Assembly: GCA_004335835.1 (NCBI GenBank)
Contig: RWJK01001377.1
Coordinates: 1-64,000 of the forward strand
From: Scenedesmus sp. ARA3
Taxonomy: Eukaryota; Chlorophyta; Chlorophyceae; Sphaeropleales; Scenedesmaceae
DNA: 64,000 bases
Direction of reading: 5' to 3'
Part shown: one piece after another, positions 1 through 10,587 of the stretch
Layout of the letters: each line of letters opens with the position of its first letter
Position numbering within the stretch: position 1 is the first letter of the stretch
Notes under the pieces: model-generated
Database searches by the model: none
The model's input: only the letters and a program-made list of their open reading frames with translations
Told to the model about the DNA's origin: nothing
Position numbers and translations under genes: made by a program

Positions 1-1002
1 TTTCATATTTCAGTGAAATTTCTTACACCGGGGCTTGAAACCGTGAAATGGCACACCCCTGGGGCCCCCAGGTAGATGATGACGACGACGTCACAACGTC
101 ACAACGTCATCAGTGATAAGCGGCCCTATGTAGCCCCTCCAATCAGCAAGGGGAATATCAAATTAAGCAGAGGAGGCGAAGACTAAGTACGTCCACCAAT
201 GGCAGCATGTTGCTGCTGGTGCAAGCGGTTGAGTAATCGTTACTCAATGACCAACATTGTTGATGAGGATGGGTAACGCTGCCTGATTAATTTGATTGTT
301 GACGAGCAGTGCAAAGTGTGATGCAAAGTGCCAATTGCGTGGTGTGCTCGTTCTGCGTGTGGCTGCAGCTATAGTTCCATCCAGCTGGAAATGAACACCT
401 AGGCTACCTGTGCTCTCACACTGCTGCTCACACTTCTGCTGCTGCTGCTGAGGGCTCTTGCTCCCCTGCAAGTCGTATGCATCCTTAGCTGCAGAAAACG
501 GCTGTATTTTGGAACCACTGCTTTATCACATTTGTAGCGGCTTCAGCGGTGTATTCAAGCCAACACCTGCACGCTGCTACACACTGACAAGTACCAAGAA
601 GACTGACAGAAGCAGCATTGTTGACGGGATGCTGACGCTTCAGGTCATTACGGCTTTGCCTTAAGCATTTCATCCTACTGTTGTCAGTTTCAGCACATGC
701 CTGGTGCCTGCTATTCTGACCTGGTGGCCTGCGTTGCTCACTACTACAAAATCCTGGGTTGGTTGTGGTCCAAGGAGTGCTACCTTGAAATTCTAATACA
801 CGCTCAGCACCGTTTGAAGTGACAGTGCTTCGCTTTCATATCGGAAGTTTGCGCTTAGCCGCTACGAAAGAAGAAGGCATGCTGCATTGTGATTCTGCTG
901 CTCGTGCTGCTGCCAACAGAGGTTGTGCGCTTTGCCTTGCAGTCTGACAGGTCCATCTCTGTCCGGCAGCACATAGGCGCGGCACAACGACGAAAATACA
1001 GA
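1..1002. other. 5' flank without a recognised gene
   Basis: No open frame here resembles a known protein. The stretch holds short CTG/CAG runs (around 423-452) and the sequence at 612-672 that recurs almost unchanged at about 15098-15160. The part from about 715 to 815 resembles 3565-3690, so it belongs to the upstream flank of the duplicated ubiquitin-like gene. It probably contains the promoter and 5' UTR of the gene at 1003. I see no convincing TATA box. Confidence 0.4.
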
Positions 1003-3053
1003 ATGGTAGCTATCAGCTACGATCTTCGAGCCGCTGTTGTCGAGGCTGGGCAGCTTGATGCGGAACAGTGGACCCGCTCCTTGCGATCACTAGAGCTTTC
1101 CCTGTTCAGCAACCCGGCCACAGTCACCGATCTGGAGAACAGCGTAATCAAAGACCTTGGTGAGCGGACACCTCATGCCAGTGCACTGCCTGAGACAGCA
1201 GTACTGCTGCAACAGCAGCTACTACCACCAATGCCCACAATGTGCTTCTTGCTTGCTTGCCTCATGGCCCCTAGCTTGCAGATAACCACGGAATGGCGCG
1301 ATTTGCTTAACTCGACTATAGTCGCCATTGAGTACACTGCTCTATCGTATGCTTGCAGGATGCCGTGCTGAGGTTGAGGTCTGGGGCCCCACACTTTCCA
1401 ACGTGGGAGGTGTCACTGGGAAGGCTGTTGAACTGTGCCCCGACAGCAGCAGGTGCAGGGACCGCTTCTGCCTGCTTGCAGGACAGCTGTACAAGCAGAC
1501 CGGCAACGACTTCTGCTTGGGCGGGAAGACTGAGCTGCTGCCCCTGGCAGAGCTGAGCAGGCTCACTGACAAGCCGCTGCTGCGTGTAATTGCATACAAG
1601 CTGCGTGCCCAGGCAGCAGCAGCGTTTTGCAGCACCAACTCAACGTTCCACATCGCGGTCAAAGATCTGACGGGCCGGTCGTGGGGCTTCAAAGTGCGTG
1701 GCGGCATGCTCGTGAAGGAGGTCAAAGAGATGGTGCAGGAGGCTCAAGGTGCGCAAAGCTGGCTGTGCTGCAACATGTGACGGTACAACGCCCAGCGTGC
1801 CTTGCAGTACTATGTTTGACCGGTTCCAGCTACTTCAAACTGCCAAGTAGCAGCGTACGTGCAACCGTATGCAACCGGGAGCTTGCAGCGGGTGCATGAT
1901 GCAGCTGCCCCACCACATTTCAGCAGTGCTGTGTGCGCCCCTGCATAGATTTGTCAGCGCAGCGCAATGCACGGCCCTGCCACCTGCACAGCAAATGTGT
2001 GCTGTCTGCTGTGCTGCACACACGTTTGTCATCTGGATCAGTTGTGCCGGCTGCACTGCACGTCGATCCTTGCCAGGCACCTGCCTACTGTGGGCAGCAG
2101 TGCCGCACTGCCGGCCCCTGCTTTTTTTGTTACCAGGGGGAGCGAAACCCTACTGGCTGGCCGTACACAGCAATCGAGCGAACCTGAATGCCGCAGGCCT
2201 ACGGCATGGCCGTCACCAGCAAGACACGCAAACACCCCTATGCAGGACGTGCCCAGCACCTGGCCCCTGCTTGCACACAACTTTCACAGGCTGTGCGCGA
2301 CATCTTGCCTGCCTTCTGACACATGCAGGGCTCTGCGCTGTGTTTTTGTTATTGCAGGCATCCCTGTGGACCAGCAGCGCTACATCTTTGCAGGGAAGGA
2401 GCTGGAGGATGGCCGCACCCTACATGACTATGCCCTACACAAAGGAGCAGCAAAGCTGGCAGCGGGAGGGGAAGGACATTTGCCTACAGCCGTGCTGCAC
2501 CTTGTGCTGCGGCTGCGTGGCGGCATGTTCCATGAGACCAGCGGGCGGCACGACAATGAGGAGCTGAGTGCAGCGCCGACCCACACAGAGGTGCGTTCTG
2601 CAGTGGTGCTGCTGCTGCTGCTGCTTTTGTGAGTGCACCAGCCTGCAAACTTTGCTTATATGGCGGATCTTGCACGCAGCTTGAGCAGCTTCCTTCCAAT
2701 GCTCGCTGCAAGTTCAGCATTCTTCGATGCGAGGTATCCACTGCAATCACTGCAACTTGCTCATTGCGCCGCAGGTGACGGTTGGCGTGCCAGGGCTTGG
2801 CGAGCTGCAGGTGACAGTGCCGGTTGACGTGTCAGGCCCGCAGCTGCTGCACCTGGTGCAGCAGGCGGCAGCGGCGGCAGCAGCAGCAGCAGCAGAGCCA
2901 CAAGCAGCAGCAGCAGCAAGGAGTGCGGCGACAGCACACGTTCAGGAAAGCAGCGTTGTTGAGGACGCATGCTCGCAGATGCAGGACGAACCAGCAGCAG
3001 CTGCAGCAGCAGCGGTGCAGGCCGAGCGCAGCAGCCACATGCAGCGGGGCTAG
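1003..3053 (+). CDS. Ubiquitin-like domain protein, tandem copy 1
   Basis: Model: exons 1003-1159, 1359-1748, 2358-2590 and 2775-3053, giving 352 aa; all splice phases close and introns are GT-AG. The start is the first ATG in the frame of exon 1. An N-terminal domain that I do not recognise (about residues 1-135) is followed by a ubiquitin fold encoded across exons 2 and 3. That fold keeps the GIP.DQQR.IFAGK.LEDGRTL.DY core, including the equivalents of Ile44 and Lys48. It has a roughly 10-residue insertion before the [10 protein letters not shown] end. The Gly-Gly is followed by [10 protein letters not shown] and then a C-terminal Ala/Gln-rich tail, so it is not a free modifier terminus unless cleaved. 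Intron 2 carries a 138-bp interspersed element. Function is unknown; it could be a ubiquitin-pathway adaptor. Confidence 0.7.
2113..2272 (+). mobile_element. Short interspersed element, copy 1, with 11-bp target duplication
   Basis: A 138-bp insert (2124-2261) lies between two identical 11-bp direct repeats, GGCCCCTGCTT, at 2113-2123 and 2262-2272. It starts with a T-run and GTTACC and contains CCTACTGGCTGG, GCGAACCTGA and CACCAGCAAGACACG. The same sequence recurs in reverse orientation at 55485-55651 with a different flanking repeat. The matching intron of the neighbouring paralogue (4180-4381) has one GGCCCCTGC at about 4269-4277 and no insert, which looks like an unoccupied site. There are no terminal inverted repeats and no coding capacity, so a SINE-like non-autonomous element is the best guess. 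Confidence 0.65.
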
Positions 3054-3788
3054 ATGGCCAGCATAGGGTGCTTGTGATGCAATGCTGCTGGTGTGGCGCA
3101 GTGTTGGCTGACACGCTGTGATGGTGAGGTGTGCGCAGGCAGCCGCAGCAACAGCAGCAACAGCATCAGCTGGTGTCGTGGGTAATCATGCACAGTGTAC
3201 AGCATATTCAGTTGGGGATAAACATGCTTGTAGTTGGTGGCTGCTGGTGATGTAGCAGCTGCAACAGGCGCAAAGCAGCAGCGTGTGTTTTGATGTTCTG
3301 CTGCAGCGTGAGTTGTTTTAGCGCCTGATTTTCCTCTGCTTCAAGCTGTGTTACCGGGCCAGCGTCGTGCAGGGTAGATAGCAGTGCAGGCTGCATTGGT
3401 TTCAGAGCAGGTAGGGTCTCTTCATTCAGGCGAACACCCGGGCGCGCCCTGCCTGACACACAGCATGCAGCACAGCAACCGATGCTGTGCCGTGCTGTCT
3501 CCAGTGTGGCTGAGTTTGCCTGCGTTTGTGTTGTCGTCAAGCGACATTGCGCTTTCCAGGCTATCCTGATGTTGACTTCATCACTTGCCTGCTACAAACA
3601 CCTTGTCCTGTCAAGAAATGCCGTATCGCTTGGTGTGACCCAAGTGTTGCCACCTGAAAACCCTAAACACGCTCAGCATTTCTGTGTAACACTCAACGTT
3701 GGTGGTGCCTAAGGTCTGATCTTGACGGTTTGCTTACTTAGGCTGGCTTACCCTATTTTTTGGCCGATGAGCGTGCGGCCAATGCGAC
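3054..3788. other. Spacer between the tandem ubiquitin-like genes
   Basis: No gene recognised. From about 3565 to 3690 the sequence resembles 715-815, the upstream flank of copy 1. After that similarity, copy 1 continues into exon 1, but copy 2 reaches its second-exon equivalent within about 100 bases. The exon 1 homologue is therefore missing here rather than moved nearby. Confidence 0.45.
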
Positions 3789-5127
3789 ATGCTTGCAGGA
3801 TGCCCTGCTGCAGTTCAGGTCTGGGGCCCCAAACTTAAGCTTGCAGAAGTGGGAAGCGATGTGGGCCTGTGGCCCTACAGCAGCAGGTGCAGGGAGCTGC
3901 TCTACCTGCTTGCAGGACAGCTGTACAGGCAGGGGGACTCAGACACCCTCTTGAACTATCAGGCGGAGCTGTCGCCGCTGGCAGACCTGAGCAGCCTGGC
4001 TGGCAAGCCATTGCTGAGTGTGGTGGCGTACAAGAAGGCCCCGCTAAAAGCAGTGCTCGACAGCTCAGCACCACAGTTTGACATCAAGGTCAAGACACTA
4101 ACAGGCCAGTGGCTGCCCTTCAAAGTGCGTGGCAATATGTTGGTGGAGGAGTTCAAGGGAATGGTGGAGGATGCTGAAGGTGCGCAAATCTAGACGATTC
4201 ATGAGCTGTTACATCGTGGTTCTTCAGTGTCAATTGGCCACTGAGGCTTGCATGCAGTGCTCCCCGCCTGGCCCCTGCCATGCATCAATACAAGTCCCCG
4301 CAGGCCGCACGCAAGACATTGCCTGCTTTTGGTTGTGTTTTGTTTGTTTCAGGACTTCCAATGTTCTGTTGTTGACTGCAGGCATCCCACCTGGCCAGCA
4401 GCGACACATATTCAAAGGGATTCACCTACAGGACGGCCGCACCATGAGCGACTACGGCGTAGAAAGCGCAGCAGCAGAGCTGGCAGTGCAGGGGCAGGTG
4501 CCTGTGCTGCTCCTGATGCTGCCGCTGCGTGGCGGCATGTACCACCAGACCAGCGGGCGGTTCGACAATGAGAGCATGAGTGCAGAGCCGCTCACACAGA
4601 GGTGGGTCCTACGCTGCTGCGCTGCTACTGCAGCTGATGATGATGCTCATGCTGGTGCTGCTGCTTTGGCAGCTACAGTCGCTAAGGTCGCTTGTAGAGT
4701 GCTGCCATTGTGCTGCTCCTGATGCTGCCGCTGCGTGGCGGCATGTACCACCAGACCAGCGGGCGGCACGACAATGGGAGCATGAGTTCAGAGCCGCCCA
4801 CACAGAGGTGGGTCCTACGCTGCTGCGCTGCTACTGCAGCTGATGATGATGCTCATGCTAGTGCTGCTGCTTTGGCAGCTACAGTCGCTAAGGTCGCTTG
4901 TAGAGTGCTGCCATTGGAGTTACTCACTTCAGCTTCCTCAGCATCTGTTCTGCTGCAGGTTTTGCAGGGTGCAATGTGTGATACTCATCGTTATTGCTGC
5001 GACGATCTGCTGACTGCACTGCAGGTGACAGTGGCAGTGCCAGGGTTTGGCGAGCTGCAGGTTACAGTGCCGGTTGACGTGTCAGGCCCAGAGTTGCTGC
5101 AGCTGGTGCAGCAGCGGGTGCAAACAG

Positions 5128-5166
<39 letters not shown>

Positions 5167-5318
5167 CGCCACAAGCAGCAGCAGAAGTCATTGACTTGGT
5201 GTCGTCAGAAGAGGAAGATGATGCTGTGGCTGGAGACGCAAGTTTGCAGCCGCATGAAGTAGCAGCAGCAGCAGCAGTGAAGCAGGATGAACGTCACAGC
5301 AAGAGGCAGCGCTGCTAG
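3789..5318 (+). pseudogene. Ubiquitin-like domain protein, tandem copy 2, N-truncated and frame-disrupted
   Basis: Homologous blocks are 3789-4179, 4382-4601 and 5025-5318, matching exons 2, 3 and 4 of the upstream copy. An ATG at 3789 sits across the position of the old acceptor, so translation could begin there, but no exon 1 equivalent is seen. The ubiquitin core is GIPPGQQRHIFKG, with Ile in place of Lys48, and ends LPLRGG followed by MYHQTSGR. A 206-bp tandem duplication (4504-4709 and 4710-4915) repeats the RGG segment and shifts the frame. One base is also missing before the donor, so splicing 4601 to 5025 gives an immediate stop. The frame from 4710 to 5318 stays open through the former intron. 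The last exon has poly-Ala, a VIDLVSSEEEDD stretch like a SUMO-interacting motif, and a basic end. It may be a pseudogene or a remodelled gene. Confidence 0.55.
4504..4915 (+). repeat. 206-bp tandem duplication across an exon-intron junction
   Basis: Unit 1 is 4504-4709 and unit 2 is 4710-4915. Each begins GTGCTGCTCCTGATGCTGCC, includes the end of the ubiquitin-like exon and its GTGGGT donor, and runs to GAGTGCTGCCATTG. The units differ at scattered bases (for example TTCGAC versus CACGAC), so the duplication is not brand new. 206 is not a multiple of three, which explains the frame change between the units. Confidence 0.85.
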
Positions 5319-6837
5319 CCGCCCAGCAGAGGCTGCTGCGGGTTTGAATGGCGCTGCATTGTGCTCTGCGATATTGTTGCAGCAGCTGAGCGTCAATTGT
5401 AGCATGCGGCTGACATGCTTTGAGGTGTTCACAGGCAGCAGCAGTAGCAGTAGCAGCAGTGATGACATGAGCTGGCACCAACACCGCTGTTGTGGGTGGT
5501 TATGCGCAGTGTACGGTATGTGCAGCATGCGTTTGCACGCCTGTGATGCAGCAGTGCTTTGAAGCAGCAGCATCTTGGCAGAGGTCATCTCTGCTTGGCT
5601 ACCAGCGCGCGAAGCGACCTGCAGTGAGCGCATGCAGATGCTCAGCAGCAGCAAGCAGATAGTCTGCTGTGCCCTAGTTCGAAGTGTCCATGTAGCAGAA
5701 TAACCTTGAGACCAGGGACCAGCCAAGGCTGCACGTTGGCAGGCTGCCATGCGTGGTGCAGACTCTGACAAAGTAGGGTCATGACGCGGTTTGCATGTTT
5801 GTCTCCCAATTATACTATGGTTGGATGTTGTTTGACCCTTGAGATCTGCGATGAAACCGCAAATTATGGGCTATCTGAAGAGCATGTCTAAAACAGGCTG
5901 ATGTGGAGACTTGTGAATCCATGCACCGTGCACCGTGGTGACTCACCGGCGTGACGCCACACCAGCACTGACAAAGAAGGGTCAGGAAGGGCGGCCTGTT
6001 ATACCGTTTACCTGTGACAGGTGCTTCAGGTCGGTAACTCGATCCAAGCCAGGTGTCCTTCACACACACAGCACATGCCTGTGGACTCGCAAGCTGGTGT
6101 GTGCGGTCCAACAGAAGCTACACAGAAACCTTGCAGCTTTAACTGTGCTGCTTGCAGTGCATTGCCAATGCGGCCGTCATGTAGCATCTCACCAAATGGG
6201 CATGCATGCGCAGCGGCTGTGGTAAATATCAGGCATGGTGCAACACCGTTGACTGGATGCTGGACAGCAATGCACCCATTTCATTAATACACTGGCATCT
6301 CACACTGCACCTGAGCACCACCGCCACCTGCACATGCTGCCTACACATATGGCAGCACCTGCCTCTGGCTCCTACGCCATGTCCCACTGGTCTCGCTCAA
6401 TTAGCGGCCATATTGCTGCGCTCTGCCACCAAGCAGACACACATGCGTGTGCGCTCTTGCACATTACATCCACGCTGCCGCCGCCTACACTTGGCTGTGT
6501 CACCATGGAAAGGCACAAACTATAAGACAAGCCGTTGATTCACTTAGTCATGCAGCAACACCGACTCGGGAGAGCAATTGAGCAGTAACACCAAGCACAA
6601 CACAGGCAGCTGCCTGCATGGGTGCGGACAGTGCGCCACTGCCGCGCCTGTAAGCCTGTTCAAGCTGCACGTGCAACAACTCCGCTCAAACCAAGCAAAG
6701 TCAGCTCCATCATATGCTACTGTGATGACAATTCTCATGGGGCACTACTGACACCAAGCTGGCATTCTGGCGACACATGTAACAGCCGCGTGCACCGCAG
6801 CTATGCTGATAGATGTGTCGGCCGATCATAACAGCGG
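5319..6837. other. Intergenic stretch, no gene recognised
   Basis: This lies between the convergent ends of the ubiquitin-like pair (+) and the septin-like gene (-). Open frames here are short and made of Cys/Leu/Ala runs from CTG triplets. I see no RNA gene, no clear repeat and no conserved coding block. Confidence 0.4.
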
Positions 6838-9800
6838 CTAGGCTTTTTTAGTCCACTGTTTGATAACGCTCAGCAGCTTTGGCTGCAGCTGGTCAGGCAT
6901 GTCCTTCCAGTATCTCCTAGCAGTGTTGGTGGCCAACTCCAGCACTTGCTGAGCAGCAGGAACCTGATGCATGTTGTGCCGCTCGAGCACGGAGGCTACC
7001 AACAAAGCTGCCAGCTCAGTAACAAGCTTTTCCTGCTGCTGCACGTCTGCAACATGACCGCTGAGGTGTGCCTCTAACTTCCGAGACTGCTCAGAAGCCT
7101 CGGCTTGCTGTTTCTGCAGCTTCTTGATTTCCTCATTGGCCATGCGCAGGGCGGTTAGGCTGGGCAGATGCTTGCTCAGCTGGCTACGCAGCTGGCTGGT
7201 CATGACATCAATGTCCTTGCCTGCAGCCTCATAGGCCTCACAGAAGCTGCTGTAGCGCGCCCAGGCATCATCAAGCAGCCCATACACCTGGCGGTGGCAG
7301 CAGCAGCAGCAGCAGCAGCAGCAGTGGTGGAGGCACATGGCTGCTGTTGGGCACATGCAGGTGTCATGTGTGTTAATCCCATGTGTGTTATGCAGAGTAC
7401 AGTCCGCACGGTGCTGGAAGCAGACAGGCAGATGCCTGGCACCCTTGAGCCCCACACTAGTGCAGGGTGCACATGATCCTTGGAGGTAAACATGCACATG
7501 TAACCAGCTCTGCCCCTCTGATGGTGCCGTGTGCGCAAAGGTGTTGCAGAGCAGCCCAGAGCATACTCCACGCATCCACTGGTGTGACAGTATGCGATGC
7601 AATCGTGCAGGTGTCATGCCACATGATGCAGCACAGCATCAGCACACAGTCCTTGAGTATGTGAAGACTTTTTGTTTACTTGCGGGCTTTGTTGCAGCAA
7701 GAGGTCTAGGGCTGGCACTCTTACCTCATCCCTGCTGAGCAGTGGCATCAAGGCCTCAAACACAGAGGACTGCGGCGCATCCGGTGCCGGTGTGCGCAGC
7801 AGTAGTGGCAGCTTTAGGCTGGAGCCTGTGGCACCTTCAGCAAGCCTGCACAGCGCCAAACAGCATGCAGCAAGGCGGGAAGCTTGGGGGCCAGGTCCCG
7901 GAAGGCTTGTCGCTACATTGTGTCAGGCATCACCAGCTGAAGCGGCCTGATGACACAATAATTTACGACAACACAGCAGTTCACCCACGCACAACATGCT
8001 GATGTTTCCCAAGCATGCAATGTAACATCTTGCCTCGTGTATCATCCGCGCAGCTGGGCAACCTGGAACGGCTGGGTTTCAACAACTTTTACCTTTGCAC
8101 TCGCTTGTTGTGGGGAGCACGTCAGCACGTAAGGCAATGTACTATAAACAGTACGCAGCAGCTCACTTGTATGTCTTGATGGGCTGCAGGCTCTCGACAT
8201 GTGTGCCCGGCTCCTCCAGCAGCTGCCTCACCGTTGCCTGCAGCTGCTGTGCCTGCTCCTCGCTGGCGTTGGAAGGCAGGGACACCACGGGCAGCAGCGC
8301 CACGTGCTCACTCAGCTGGGACATCACAACCAGGTCGTACTTGGATGGGCCGTGCGGGGCCAGGAAGTAGAAGCAGGCGGTGGTGCTGTGCTGCAGGCAG
8401 CCGCAGGCGAGGCTCCTGTAGCAGCAGGCGCATGAATAGACCAGGTGAGGAAACCGGGAACCATATCAAATTGCCGCACAGCGTCTGCTGCACAGCGGCC
8501 CAGCTGCCTTGCTAAAGCTACACAGGTGCCTCAGTGGTTGGTTATTGCCAAGCTGTCAGACATGATCCAACGACATGGCAGCAGCAAGTCTGGCTCAGCA
8601 AACGCAGCATACTTGTTGATACCCACACAAACAGCAAAGTGCAGGCGCGCAAATATTTGGTACCAGCTGCATAGCACTGGTTGACGATTTGGTGCGGCAC
8701 TCACTTGTTCATGCCCCTGCTGCCGCACAGTTGTTTGTAGTCTTTCGACTGCTGATGCAGCAGGTGGCTGAGCAGCGCCCTCAAGTGGTCAGAAGCATCG
8801 AGTGTTGATCCCTGGCCAGGAGAGTCCTGCAGCGGGAAGACAGCCGATGCTGACTCAGCAGCTTGCAACTTGAATCCATGCTTTAGCGCTGCAGGCGTGG
8901 TTACGTCAGAACATTACCGCAGCAAAGAAGCAAGCAATGCTGCTGCAGCTGATGACCAGGGCCCCTGCCATATTGGCACATGCAAACTAGCAACATCAGC
9001 CACAAAGCAGTAGCAGCAGCACGCACCACCTGGACCCACCTGGAACCTGTACACCATCTCCCTGCACGCCTCAGGCATCAGCACAGGAGGCAGCTGCGTG
9101 GCCCAGGCAGCAGGGTCCTCCAAAAACATCCCATGCAGGTCAATAGGGCCGCTGGCAGTAGCAGCAGCATCACCATCAGCGCCGGCAATTGATGCCTTGG
9201 CCTCTGATGGGCCGTCAGCAGGTGGTGGTGTGGTCTTGTCGCTGGCGGGTGAGGTTGCCTCCCCGGTGTGCTCTGCTGAGGGCACATTGGCATCTTCGGC
9301 GTAGTAGGGAGCCTTGCCGAGGTAGTGGCTGCTGCCCGCCAGCAGCACATTGACGTGTGTGGTGATGGGCCGCATGCTGAGCTTGGGCTTGAGCTGCGCA
9401 GCAGACGCGCTGGCTGCCAGGCCGGCAGCAGACCAGGAGTCCTGCAAGTCGAGGCCTGACAGGGGCTGGCTGCCTGCAGGTAGCATTTTGTAATGCAGGG
9501 CAGCCGGCAAGGGTCAGCAGTTTGCTGTGTAGGGACTCCCTAACATGATGTTTGTAAGCACTAACAGCATGCTTATTGCTGCGTGCAATGCAACAAAGCA
9601 GTGTGCACAGCAACACATTGCTGCTAGCTTTGTTCAAGGTAGTGATTGCAATGCGCAATCTGCGGAGGTCCCCATACCACATAGTGTTATTCAGGCTGCA
9701 CAGGCAGCAGCAGCCACCCGTCTTCACCCAGGCTCAGAGTATCTGTGCTGTATACACACCTGACTGCAGGCCACGGCCACGGCTGTGGCTGCTCTTGTGT

Positions 9801-10195
9801 CGATGTGCCACAGTGTGTCTGCTGCACACATGTGTTGGGGTTGAGCTGTGCAGGCATCTGTTTTGTGATGAGGTGCACGTGAAGTGCTGCCGTGTCAGAG
9901 ACAGCATGCTGCTGTTGGTTATCAGACAGAAGTATGGTCCTGTGCAGGGCTGAGGTGCAGTGCAGGGTGCGATGCTGCAGGTAACGACGATTGAGGTGTC
10001 GCTGTCACCGTTAAGGATGTACGCACCGAAGGCATTGGCGGAAATACCGATAACCACGGGTGTGGAGTATGTCTTATCCGTGCCGTAGTAGCAAAACATG
10101 GTATCCGTGCCAGATCTGCGATACATTGGATGGGCAAGGTCCAAGGGACCTGGCTCGGACATCACAACAGACACAGTGAAACGGTGCGATTGCAT
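6838..10195 (-). CDS. Septin-family GTPase-like protein with degenerate nucleotide-binding motifs
   Basis: Minus-strand exons: 10009-10195 (tentative first exon), 9030-9473, 8705-8888, 8167-8415, 7725-7845 and 6838-7287; phases close and give 544 aa. The septin signature is clearest in two exons. One has LQDSPGQGSTLDASDHL where septins have DTPGFGD followed by the switch-II helix. The next has TTACFYFLAPHGPSKYDLVVM, matching the HxCxYFI-P-GH-L-D--FM block, followed by LPVVSLPSN in place of the G4 IPVIAKAD. P-loop candidates (GSSHYLGKA, or VIGISANAFG in the first exon) do not match GxxxxGKS/T. The C-terminus, about 100 residues, is Lys/Glu/Gln-rich and looks like a coiled coil, as in many septins. 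It may polymerise with, or regulate, an active septin. The 5' end and start are uncertain. Confidence 0.6.
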
Positions 10196-10587
10196 TCACG
10201 ACTGTGAATTCATTTTGACAAACACGCATGGCTGCCTCGACTACGTCAAATTGTGATGCCCGGCAGCAGTACAAGTGTGCGCGTGCCGTGCGGTGGCAGG
10301 CCAGCGTTCACATGAAGCACACACACTGAGCAATGCCAAGGCAGGCAAAAGAAGGGGATCACCGATGCCTGCAAGACACCCATCAAGATCCAGGACAGTT
10401 TGACAGAGGTACTGTCCGTGCCAGTGCTGCAAGGTAACCTCTTGCTGCTACTGCAATTCAAGCAGCTGTACAGGCATATATGGAGTCACGAAAAGCAACA
10501 GTACAGCACACGTCGCCATCCATGAAGCAGTCCGAAGGCCACAGTGGGATGCTTTATCACGACTGCATTCATCTGTGCAGTGAAAAG

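Noticed and set aside
5205..5771. Minus-strand frame of 188 codons after the ubiquitin-like pair
   Set aside because: It overlaps the coding tail of copy 2 antisense and is mostly Leu/Cys/Ala from CTG triplets.
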